DNA of 18,288 bases from Lachnospiraceae bacterium UBA1729 (GTDB taxonomy: Bacteria > Bacillota > Clostridia > Lachnospirales > Lachnospiraceae). The notes below the pieces were generated by a model, which saw only the letters and a program-made list of their open reading frames with translations, made no database searches and was not told where the DNA came from. The stretch covers positions 1 to 18,288 of the forward strand of contig DCIJ01000021.1 of assembly GCA_002315945.1 (NCBI GenBank), given 5' to 3'. Position numbers and translations under genes: made by a program. Of the stretch, positions 6,393 through 13,409 are shown piece after piece (the stretch's first letter is position 1; each line of letters starts with the position of its first letter).

Positions 6393-7697
6393 ATGTGTTC
6401 TTATTGGGAAAATGCAGTTGCCTTGTTCTTAACATATTTCCCCTTCGCACTGTTATTTTTATATACGTTCCGCAGAGCTTTTCGTTTTAGTGCCAAAACA
6501 ACCTACTGTCTTCTGGTCATATCAGTAGTCTTTAGGGTTGGCAGCGCCCTGTTCGCAAAACAGATGTCTCCTCGTGCCGTCATGATTTGCAACTATACTG
6601 AGAACATCTTATTTCTTATCTTTGGCCTTGTGGCTGTAAAAGTCACCTTGGGGCGTATTCTTTTTACCGGTCTCATATTAAAAAACACAGCAGACACAAT
6701 CGTAATATTCGCAAAATTTGCTGAGCATCTGGTTACTCCCAAATGGGCTGATGTAGGATATCACTGGACCTACTCGGTATCATTGGCAATATGTGAGATA
6801 ATACTCCTGCCTTTAGTATATTTATTTATAAGAAAGTATTACACGAAGGAGATACGGGATACTATTTCACGCAGATGGCGTTTTTTGTGGCTTGTTCCTT
6901 TTTTCTTTTACCTAAGCTGGATATATATTTTTTACTATTCCAGTGATAAGACTGATTTGGAGCAGGCATGTCTGCCAATTAATTCCTTATATCTATTCTT
7001 GTCCATATTATGTCAGTATCTGATATACATGTGCCTGGCAACTCTGGTAGAAAGTCTGCAAAATGAAGCGAAGCTGCAGGCAGAAAACCATGTCATACAG
7101 CTTCAGAATGTTCAATATGAATATATACGTGCGCAAATTGCAGAAGACAGGAAGCTTAGGCATGATATGCGGCATCATTTCACCACATTAAAGGCATTTG
7201 CCGAGAATCAGGAATACGACAAGCTGAATGCCTATCTGAAGAACTATGTTTCCTCTGCCTCGTGGCGGTCACAGATACAGTACTGTTCGAATAATGTATT
7301 GAATATCATGACCTCTTACTATGCCAATCGCTGTTACTCCAACAACATTGATATGCGAATTTCCCTTCAAATTCCCGAATCATTACCGATTAGTGACATC
7401 GAAACAGCCATTTTGTTTGGCAATCTCCTGGAAAATGCATTTGATGCCTGTAGCGAATCGGAGACAAGGTATATTTCTTTTCGGGGTGCTTTGCTAAACG
7501 GCAATTATGTCTTTTCAATTGAAAACACCTATAACGGTGCAATCAAGAGAAATGTCTTCGGCGACTTCAAATCTACCAAGCATGACAGTCGGGGCGTGGG
7601 AATTGAATCCTGCAAGGACATAATTCACAGGCATGCTGGCACCATCGATTTCCAGTGTGGTGATCTGTTCCTGGTAAATATTCTCCTGCCAAAATGA
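6393..7697 (+). CDS. GHKL (HPK10, AgrC-like) sensor histidine kinase
   Basis: 434 aa. About six hydrophobic segments occupy residues 8-220, as in AgrC/ComD-type receptors. A coiled-coil linker (about 221-252) leads to the phospho-acceptor motif LRHDMRHH with His257, then an HATPase_c domain with N-box NLLENAFDAC (344-353) and G-box SRGVGIES (399-406). The family autophosphorylates and passes phosphate to a LytTR regulator, here the gene directly before it (2-base gap, GGGAGG ribosome site inside that gene). No autoinducing-peptide precursor or AgrB-like protease gene is seen nearby, so the signal is unknown. Its TGA stop (7695-7697) is also the first three bases of repeat copy 2. Confidence 0.93.
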   Translation: MCSYWENAVALFLTYFPFALLFLYTFRRAFRFSAKTTYCLLVISVVFRVGSALFAKQMSPRAVMICNYTENILFLIFGLVAVKVTLGRILFTGLILKNTADTIVIFAKFAEHLVTPKWADVGYHWTYSVSLAICEIILLPLVYLFIRKYYTKEIRDTISRRWRFLWLVPFFFYLSWIYIFYYSSDKTDLEQACLPINSLYLFLSILCQYLIYMCLATLVESLQNEAKLQAENHVIQLQNVQYEYIRAQIAEDRKLRHDMRHHFTTLKAFAENQEYDKLNAYLKNYVSSASWRSQIQYCSNNVLNIMTSYYANRCYSNNIDMRISLQIPESLPISDIETAILFGNLLENAFDACSESETRYISFRGALLNGNYVFSIENTYNGAIKRNVFGDFKSTKHDSRGVGIESCKDIIHRHAGTIDFQCGDLFLVNILLPK

Positions 7698-7820
7698 GCT
7701 AGGGGGACGGGGTTGGGGGGTCACTTTTTTGAGCTAGGGGGACGGGGTTAGTGGTTCATTTTTTGCAAAAATGAACCACTAACCCCGTCCCCCTAGCTCA
7801 CCTGGCTCACCCCTGGTTCA
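7695..7820. repeat. GGGGACGGGG hairpin repeat, copy 2 (REP-like)
   Basis: Same plan and orientation as copy 1. A half unit from 7695 (TGAGCTAGGGGGACGGGG) runs to 7724. An inverted repeat follows with arms 7730-7759 and 7771-7800 (30 bp, perfect), separated by a T6-GC-A-run centre that extends the pairing. The right end carries further TGAGCC/TGAACC motifs (minus strand), to 7820. The first three bases are the stop codon of the histidine kinase. The hairpin would form at the 3' end of that operon's mRNA and may act as a terminator or stabiliser. Confidence 0.9.
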
Positions 7821-7822
7821 AT

Positions 7823-7855
7823 AAAAAATGCCTGACCGCACACTCGCAGTCAGGC
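7823..7855 (-). terminator. Rho-independent terminator of the lipoprotein gene
   Basis: GCCTGAC (7830-7836) pairs with GTCAGGC (7849-7855). On the minus strand the stem is followed by a T-rich run (7823-7829). It lies about 45 bases after the lipoprotein stop. Confidence 0.8.
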
Positions 7856-7897
7856 AAAAATCTAATCGTAAAATACCTATTATTTTTTCAGAAAAAA

Positions 7898-8530
7898 TTA
7901 TTCAATCTCGATTGAGTACTGATCATCTTCTTTTGTAATAGTAATTGTTACATTCTGGGGATCATTAAGATTTCCAATAGTGAAATTCTCAAATGCAATT
8001 TCATTACCATCACTAACAGCGATTGCCATACTCCATGCAGTATCAGGAACATATGTCAAAGAGCCTTCATTTAATGAACCTGTGCCACCTGCTTCAAGGA
8101 CATAATCATCTTCAAGTATGTTTTCGCCCCAGTCACTCTCTTCTGCAAGAACGAAGTAAAGTCCTGTAATATCAACATCTGTGTTATTCTTAAAGGTAAG
8201 AGCTGCCTCAATTACTTCTTCTTCAGCAGTTTCTTCCTCAACAGCTTCCTCTGTTTCAACAACCTCTACCTCTTCAACATCTGCACTAGAGTCTTCAACT
8301 TCAGCTTTTGTGCCCTCGAATAAAGCTTTACCTTCTGCTTCATCAAGAACCTTGCCGTTTTCATCAGTATATTCAACTGTTACTTCAGTTTTACCATTAA
8401 TGGTAGTTTCAGTTACAGTCTTTGTAATACCATTATAAGTCTCTGAATTAACGGACGTATTTTTGCTTTCGCATGCGCAAAGTGTAATAGATAATAATGC
8501 TACAAGTAATAATGCTGTGATTTTTTTCAT
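7898..8530 (-). CDS. Secreted lipoprotein with acidic linker and WG-x-x-x-L type beta domain
   Basis: 210 aa from the ATG at 8530. This start is chosen because GAGGG lies 7 bases upstream and a signal peptide follows at once; a longer frame to 8587 runs into repeat copy 3. Residues 1-20 are a lipoprotein signal with lipobox L17-C-A-C20, so Cys20 should be lipidated after cleavage. Residues 76-108 are strongly acidic (many Glu, with Asp and Val), probably a flexible linker. Residues 109-210 contain FKNNTDVDITGLYF followed by DWGENILEDDYVLEAG. I recognise this as similar to a small beta domain found in secreted Firmicute proteins of unknown function, sometimes mislabelled argininosuccinate lyase; this is from memory. 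It ends in a clear terminator. It is the last gene after the MerR/ABC cluster, 75 bases beyond it, and may be a separate unit. Confidence 0.85.
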   Translation of the reverse strand: MKKITALLLVALLSITLCACESKNTSVNSETYNGITKTVTETTINGKTEVTVEYTDENGKVLDEAEGKALFEGTKAEVEDSSADVEEVEVVETEEAVEEETAEEEVIEAALTFKNNTDVDITGLYFVLAEESDWGENILEDDYVLEAGGTGSLNEGSLTYVPDTAWSMAIAVSDGNEIAFENFTIGNLNDPQNVTITITKEDDQYSIEIE

Positions 8531-8579
8531 ATTCTTTCCCTCTTTATACAAAGTAAATAACTTGTTACCAAGAAAAAAA

Positions 8580-8608
8580 TGAACCACTAACCCCGTCCCC
8601 TAGGTTCA
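8580..8608. repeat. GGGGACGGGG repeat, copy 3 (short half unit)
   Basis: On the minus strand the unit begins TGAACCTAGGGGACGGGG and ends GGTTCA, matching the half unit at 2865-2893 with few differences. It has no second arm. The first three bases (8606-8608) form the TGA stop of the MerR gene. It lies just upstream of the lipoprotein gene. Confidence 0.85.
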
Positions 8609-9448
8609 TTTTATAGGTATCTGTATTTCGGTGAGCCAGTCATCCTCAGAGTCTTTATTCCAGATGCCATCGATATAGCTCTCTCGAATTGGCCCAGTTA
8701 TTTCATGTCCGTTTTCTTCGATATACCTGATTATTTCTTCGTAGGTCTCATGAAAGTTCGAATATGACCCCTTATGGTACGCACTGGCCACCTGCACAGC
8801 AGGCAGGGTTTTGAATTTGAGGCCCTCTGCGCCCTTTTTAAAGCTGGTTACTGCCTCACATATTTCGATCAGCACATTCTCCTCTTTGTATCCAGGCTCC
8901 AGATAGTGAGTAAAGCAATATTCAGGCAATGCGCACTCGCAACCGGCCTGCTCCATGAGCTCTCCCATCTGTGGCATCAGATCAAAGATTCTGTCATAGC
9001 TGTCGATTCTGGCCTCCATAAAAGCAACAATAGTTTCCGACACTGTCTTAATCAGTACCGGAGCATTCAGTCTGCCTCCCTGATTCAGCAGATATCCATC
9101 CAGAATGGCTACCTGCCTTGTCAGTTCTGCTATCTGATTTAAGAGTGCTGATTTTTTCTTCTGCAGTACCAGCTTTTCATCAATTCCTGAGTTGAAATTA
9201 TAGATTTCTTCCAGGGTAAATCCAGCAGACTTCAGGGCGGTAATCTTGTGAAGATCCGCCATCTGAGACAGTCTGTAATATCTGTATCCGTTTTCTTCAT
9301 TGATATATGCCGGCTGCAAAAGTCCTCTATCTTCATAGAATCGCAGTGCCTTCACCGTCACATGGTTCATGGCCGCGAACATACCTATCTTGTATAAAGT
9401 CCCCTCAGTCTTGATTTCACACGCCTCGCGGTGCTCTCTCATCTCCAT
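8606..9448 (-). CDS. MerR-family regulator with GyrI-like effector domain (multidrug sensor, BmrR type)
   Basis: 280 aa from the ATG at 9448. GGGAG (in the permease stop region) is 8 bases upstream and would be lost with the in-frame ATG at 9463. Residues about 17-85 are the MerR winged helix: LYKIGMFAAMNHVTVKALRFYEDRGLLQPAYI followed by ENGYRYY. A dimer coiled coil follows (about 95-120). Residues about 130-280 resemble a GyrI/BmrR-like ligand domain that binds bulky, often cationic, drugs; the end has the IRESYIDGIWN...WLTEIQIPI pattern of that domain. MerR proteins activate by twisting DNA between over-spaced -35 and -10 boxes, and such promoters occur before the ABC operon and before uvrA-like. 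The gene is third in the ABC operon, 5 bases after the permease. Its TGA belongs to repeat copy 3. Confidence 0.92.
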   Translation of the reverse strand: MEMREHREACEIKTEGTLYKIGMFAAMNHVTVKALRFYEDRGLLQPAYINEENGYRYYRLSQMADLHKITALKSAGFTLEEIYNFNSGIDEKLVLQKKKSALLNQIAELTRQVAILDGYLLNQGGRLNAPVLIKTVSETIVAFMEARIDSYDRIFDLMPQMGELMEQAGCECALPEYCFTHYLEPGYKEENVLIEICEAVTSFKKGAEGLKFKTLPAVQVASAYHKGSYSNFHETYEEIIRYIEENGHEITGPIRESYIDGIWNKDSEDDWLTEIQIPIK

Positions 9449-9453
9449 AAAAA

Positions 9454-10191
9454 TTACTCCCATCTAAATGTTTTAATTGAAATCCCCGAACAAATTACAC
9501 ATATTACTGCCAACACACATACTTTTGAGAATATATCTTCATAATATCCCCTTGATAAGGATTTTAACAAGTTAATTCCAACTCCCAGAGGCATGATATC
9601 TGCAAGGAATCGTAATCCCTTTGGAAATATTTCTGCCGGGATAGTTGCCCCTGAAAAAAGTAGCATTGGAAAATACAGCACGCTGGTTGCAACATTCATG
9701 GACTTGGTTGTCCTGCACACACTGGCAACCATCAGGCCAATTGAGAACATGGAAAGCATGGTAAGCATCCATCCTCCCATATATAACAGGAAGTTTCCCT
9801 CCATCCTGTATCCAAAAAATACAACTGCTGCCACTGTAAGTATGATTGTTGACACCACGGCCATTACTCCGCTGGCGATTGTGTCGCAGGCCAGAAGTCT
9901 GGCTGGTGAACAGGGACTGCAGTACATTCTCCTGAGTACTCCCTGTGATCTGTATTCAACTATTGATATAGGAATACTCATAAAAGCGCTGCAGCAGATT
10001 CCCACTGTAGACAGTGCCACGTATGAGCTCTGCAGATAGGTCAGCCCCGATACTGCTGCCTCCTTTTCCCCGGCAATCATTGAAATCAGAATTAGTGCCA
10101 CCAGTGGCATTGCCAGATTAAAAATAATTACGTCTGGAGTTCTAAAAAAAAGTTTTTGTTCTACGCCGTACATCTTTAAAAATCTCTTCAT
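9454..10191 (-). CDS. ABC-2 type transporter permease (drug exporter)
   Basis: 245 aa with about six membrane segments, the size and pattern of DrrB-like ABC-2 permeases. The first segment follows KLFFRTPDVIIFNLAMPL. A cytoplasmic coupling region around EYRSQGVLRRMYCSPCSPARLL and the late FPMLLFSGATIPAEIFP segment are family hallmarks. It would work as a dimer with the ATPase encoded just before it, exporting a hydrophobic compound. Its ATG overlaps the ATPase stop (TAATG), showing translational coupling, and the MerR sensor follows 5 bases later. The substrate is not visible; the MerR/GyrI sensor suggests a drug-like cation. Confidence 0.92.
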   Translation of the reverse strand: MKRFLKMYGVEQKLFFRTPDVIIFNLAMPLVALILISMIAGEKEAAVSGLTYLQSSYVALSTVGICCSAFMSIPISIVEYRSQGVLRRMYCSPCSPARLLACDTIASGVMAVVSTIILTVAAVVFFGYRMEGNFLLYMGGWMLTMLSMFSIGLMVASVCRTTKSMNVATSVLYFPMLLFSGATIPAEIFPKGLRFLADIMPLGVGINLLKSLSRGYYEDIFSKVCVLAVICVICSGISIKTFRWE

Positions 10192-10919
10192 TATAGTAAT
10201 TCCTCCTCACCCATATAGTACAGATATGCTTCTTCCAGGTTTCTTTTCCCGGACTTTTTTATTACCTCTTCCACAGTGCCGCTAACAACTTCCCGTCCAC
10301 TCTTAATTATGAAGAGTCGATCACACAGAGCCTGCGCCTCTTCCATATAGTGTGTTGTTAAAAAAATAGTAAGTCCTCTGGCCTTCAGATCCTTTAGGGT
10401 TCTCCATACCTCTCTCCTGGCTACTACGTCCAGTCCGGTTGTCAGCTCATCCAAAAATACAATCTCCGGATTGCCAATCAGTGCAAGTACAACAGAAAGC
10501 TTCTGTCTCTCGCCACCTGACAACTTTGCCACTCTGCTTTTCTTAAACTGCAGGAGACCAAACTGACTCAGCAGTTCATTATAATCAGCTGAATTTTCAT
10601 ACAGTGAACCGTATTCTATACAGGCCTCCTCTACTGTAATGCTGCTCTGATACTGAGTCTGCTGAAGCTGAACTCCGACCTTTTCGAAAACCTCCCTTCT
10701 ATTCTTAGCAGCATCTTTCTCAAATATTTTTGCCTGACCTTCATCCGGCTCTTTTAACCCAAGCATCAAATCAATGGTCGTACTCTTGCCGGCACCATTG
10801 TGCCCCAGCAGACCAAACACCTCACCTTTTTCTATTTCAAAGGAAAGTCCGTCAACAACTCTTCGTCCACCAAAAGATTTCTTCAACTCTGTTACATTAA
10901 TTACTGGTGTTTTACTCAT
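10191..10919 (-). CDS. ABC transporter ATP-binding protein (drug exporter)
   Basis: 242 aa with all nucleotide-binding motifs in order: Walker A GHNGAGKST (39-47), Q-loop near 84-87, signature LSGGERQ (133-139), Walker B IVFLDE (153-158), D-loop GLD and switch His in TTHYMEEA. The Walker B follow-up reads DELTTGLD rather than the common DEPTTGLD, a small change unlikely to abolish activity because the catalytic Glu158 remains. It pairs with the ABC-2 permease whose start overlaps its stop. The promoter (10953-10984) is of the MerR type, and the AAGGAGG ribosome site lies inside a perfect palindrome (10924-10957). Confidence 0.94.
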   Translation of the reverse strand: MSKTPVINVTELKKSFGGRRVVDGLSFEIEKGEVFGLLGHNGAGKSTTIDLMLGLKEPDEGQAKIFEKDAAKNRREVFEKVGVQLQQTQYQSSITVEEACIEYGSLYENSADYNELLSQFGLLQFKKSRVAKLSGGERQKLSVVLALIGNPEIVFLDELTTGLDVVARREVWRTLKDLKARGLTIFLTTHYMEEAQALCDRLFIIKSGREVVSGTVEEVIKKSGKRNLEEAYLYYMGEEELL

Positions 10920-10923
10920 AAAA

Positions 10924-10957
10924 ATAATCCTCCTTGTTTTTGTACAAGGAGGATTAT
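10924..10957 (-). promoter_or_regulatory. Palindrome hiding the ABC operon ribosome site
   Basis: Arms 10924-10937 and 10944-10957 are perfectly complementary over 14 bp, with a 6-base loop. On the minus strand the 3' arm holds AAGGAGG (10929-10935), 9 bases before the ATG, and is followed by a T run. The 5' arm overlaps the -10 box. RNA from the local promoter would start near 10943-10946 and lack most of the 5' arm; only RNA coming from upstream could fold. Confidence 0.8.
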
Positions 10958-10984
10958 AGATTCTCCCCTTAAGTGGAGAGTCAA
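10953..10984 (-). promoter_or_regulatory. MerR-type promoter of the ABC/MerR operon
   Basis: TTGACT (10979-10984) and a perfect TATAAT (10953-10958) are separated by 20 bases, longer than the usual 17 as in MerR-activated promoters (19-20). The spacer region carries a dyad TCTCC-N8-GGAGA (10962-10979) with CTTAAG at its centre, 8.5 bases from the -35. This fits activation by the MerR protein encoded in the same operon. Confidence 0.8.
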
Positions 10985-11037
10985 TACCTATTTTTATATT
11001 TCTTACATATTTTTTCCAATATTACATTTATAAAATC

Positions 11038-13272
11038 TTACTTTCTCAGATACTTAGCCGTAATCGTCGTCCCATTATCATACATCTTCTGAGGTGTTCC
11101 GCAGAAAACCACTTCGCCCCCCTTGGTTCCCCCATCAGGTCCAATATCAATGATGTAGTCAGCTAACTTCATTACATCAGTATTGTGTTCTATTACAATT
11201 ACTGTGTTACCTCTGTCAACAATCGCCTCCAGTATCTCTACAACTTTTTCAATATCCGCCACATGGAGCCCCGTGGTGGGTTCATCTAATATGTAAATAT
11301 TTCCTTTTTTCTTAATATTCTGTGCCAGTTTTACTCGCTGACGCTCCCCTCCTGAAAAAGTAGACAGGGGCTGTCCCAGTGAAATGTAGGGCAGACCCAC
11401 TTCCATCAGTGCGTTAAGCTTTGAGGATACTTTTTTATTATCAGCAAAAAATTCAACTGCTTCCTCTACACTCATGGCCAGCACATCAACTATCGCTTTG
11501 CCTCTCAGGGTATACTGTAATGCTTCATCGCTGTATCTGCTGCCATTACAGTATTCACAGGTAGTTGTAACCGGATCCATAAAAACCAGTTCAGTTGTGA
11601 TAGCGCCTCTTCCCTTACAGTGAGGACAGGCTCCTCTTCCGTTGAAGGTAAAAAGTCCACTGTCTACCTGATTTTTAGCCGCGAATTCCTTTCTGATATC
11701 ATCAAAGAATCCTAAAAAAGTACATACAGTTGAGCGGCCTGTTGCTGTGATGGCACTTTGATCTATAAGAACTGCCTGGTCTGCATACTGTTTTGCAAAA
11801 ACATCCCTGATAAGAGATGATTTTCCACTTCCGGCTACACCTGTCACAACTGTCAATATTCCCAGCGGGATATCCACATCAACATTTTTAAGATTATGAA
11901 GAGTTGCTCCTCTGACTGGCAGGTATCCTTTTGGAGCGCGAACTTTCTCTTTTATTTTAATATCTGTAGCCAATGCGTTTCCTGTCTTGGTTCCGCTGAT
12001 GAGCAGATCCTCGTAGCTACCCTGAAACAGAACCTGGCCGCCATTTTTTCCAGCCAGGGGCCCAATATCAATAACCTGGTCCGCTATTTGTATGACATCC
12101 CTGTCATGTTCCACAACCAGTACTGTATTTCCCTTATCCCTAAGACTTTTCAAAAGTCTTATCATACGATGGACATCTCTTGGATGCATTCCGGTACTTG
12201 GTTCATCAAAGATGTAGGTCATTCCGGTGAGGGAACTTCCCATATATCTAACCAGTTTAAGTCTCTGCGCCTCGCCTCCGGACAGAGTCGAACTCTCTCT
12301 GTTCATAAACAGGTAGGGCAGACCGATCTCTATCATTCTGTCTAAGGATGCCCCCAGCTGCTGCACTATTGTGGCAGCCCGCTCATCATCTATCTCATTT
12401 ATGATCTGGCGCAGACTGGAGAATTCCATCTGGCACATTTCATATATATTGTAGCCCTTCACCCTGCAGGATAATGCCTTCTGATTAAGACGCCTGCCCT
12501 GACAGTCAGGACATTCACACTCATAGATGAAGCGACTTATTTTTTTCAAAGTATGATCGGTCTGCTCTTCGGCACTCTTCATGAGCACCAGTCTCTTGAA
12601 CTGATTGTAGACACCCTCAACTTTTTTATCCAGACGCTCCCCGCCCTTAACATGACTTCCGTACAGCAGAAAGTTTCGTTCCTGGTCAGTCAGCTCACCA
12701 AAGGGCACATCTGTCCTAAAATACTCCGGGCGTCTGTATACCTTCCAATAGTAGTTACCATTTCCAAATGCCGGCAGATTAAAGCAGCCCTCATCGTAGG
12801 TCTTGTCAAACTCAATTACTTTTTCAATATCCAAATCCATGGTCTTGCCGATTCCTGCGCAGGTTGGGCACATTCCATTGGGATTGTTAAATGAAAAATA
12901 TGATGAAGGACCAACCGCCGGACTTCCTATCCTGGAAAAAAGTAATCTAAGCAGGGAATACATATCGCTTATTGTTCCCACTGTAGATCTGGCATTGCCA
13001 CCCAGTCTTGACTGGTCGATAATTACTGACGGATTGAGATTCTCGATAAGCTCCACATGGGGCTTGTCATACTTTGGAAGACGGCCTCTTACCCATGCAG
13101 AGTAGGTCTCGTTCATCTGTCTCTGACTTTCTGCTGCAACTGTGTCAAATACAATGCTTGATTTACCAGATCCAGACACCCCTGTAAAGACCACTATTTT
13201 GTTCTTTGGAATATCTAAATCTACATTTTTTAAGTTGTTCTGTCTGAGTCCTCTAATCTTAATTGGTTCCAT
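11038..13272 (-). CDS. Short UvrA-like ABC ATPase (DrrC-type, likely drug/DNA-adduct resistance)
   Basis: 744 aa, clearly shorter than housekeeping UvrA (about 940), so part of the insertion domains is reduced. Two ABC cassettes are present: Walker A GVSGSGKSS (31-39) with LSGGEAQR (330-337) and FDEPSTGMH (355-363), then GVAGSGKSS (478-486) with FSGGERQR (639-646) and LDEPTTGLH (662-670). Zinc-type Cys pairs occur at 135/138, 254/257, 549/552 and 572/575. DrrC of the daunorubicin producer is a UvrA-like protein of similar size and acts with the DrrAB exporter against a DNA intercalator; here an ABC-2 exporter is next door. The start at 13272 is chosen for AAAGGAC about 7 bases upstream; the longer frame begins with GTG. 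It has a MerR-type promoter (13312-13343). No terminator is seen before the ABC operon. Confidence 0.92.
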   Translation of the reverse strand: MEPIKIRGLRQNNLKNVDLDIPKNKIVVFTGVSGSGKSSIVFDTVAAESQRQMNETYSAWVRGRLPKYDKPHVELIENLNPSVIIDQSRLGGNARSTVGTISDMYSLLRLLFSRIGSPAVGPSSYFSFNNPNGMCPTCAGIGKTMDLDIEKVIEFDKTYDEGCFNLPAFGNGNYYWKVYRRPEYFRTDVPFGELTDQERNFLLYGSHVKGGERLDKKVEGVYNQFKRLVLMKSAEEQTDHTLKKISRFIYECECPDCQGRRLNQKALSCRVKGYNIYEMCQMEFSSLRQIINEIDDERAATIVQQLGASLDRMIEIGLPYLFMNRESSTLSGGEAQRLKLVRYMGSSLTGMTYIFDEPSTGMHPRDVHRMIRLLKSLRDKGNTVLVVEHDRDVIQIADQVIDIGPLAGKNGGQVLFQGSYEDLLISGTKTGNALATDIKIKEKVRAPKGYLPVRGATLHNLKNVDVDIPLGILTVVTGVAGSGKSSLIRDVFAKQYADQAVLIDQSAITATGRSTVCTFLGFFDDIRKEFAAKNQVDSGLFTFNGRGACPHCKGRGAITTELVFMDPVTTTCEYCNGSRYSDEALQYTLRGKAIVDVLAMSVEEAVEFFADNKKVSSKLNALMEVGLPYISLGQPLSTFSGGERQRVKLAQNIKKKGNIYILDEPTTGLHVADIEKVVEILEAIVDRGNTVIVIEHNTDVMKLADYIIDIGPDGGTKGGEVVFCGTPQKMYDNGTTITAKYLRK

Positions 13273-13311
13273 TGAATCGTCCTTTCCTGTAGTTTTTAAA
13301 GTTTTTATTTT

Positions 13312-13343
13312 ATTATGCACTTTACCCTACAGGGGAGAGTCAA
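13312..13343 (-). promoter_or_regulatory. MerR-type promoter of the uvrA-like gene
   Basis: TTGACT (13338-13343) and CATAAT (13312-13317) are separated by 20 bases. The first ten bases, TTGACTCTCC, are identical to the ABC operon promoter. The imperfect dyad (13320-13339, 7 of 9 tested pairs, CCCT-AC-AGGG core) is centred 8.5 bases from the -35, exactly as at the ABC promoter. Confidence 0.7.
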
Positions 13344-13409
13344 GGAGTTAATTTCATTTTTTTGCAGACCTGATTTCTAATTTTTTCTGGGTAATCGACA
13401 TTTTTTCTT

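Noticed and set aside
8181..8438. Plus-strand Ser/Thr/Val-rich frame of 85 codons
   Set aside because: It is the mirror of the Glu-rich linker in the lipoprotein; its composition follows from that repeat-like stretch.
8535..8570. TTGGTA-N17-TATAAA as lipoprotein promoter
   Set aside because: The transcription start would fall inside or after the ribosome site, leaving the mRNA without it.
8531..8587. Longer N-terminus of the lipoprotein
   Set aside because: It places 19 extra residues before a clear signal peptide and starts inside repeat copy 3.
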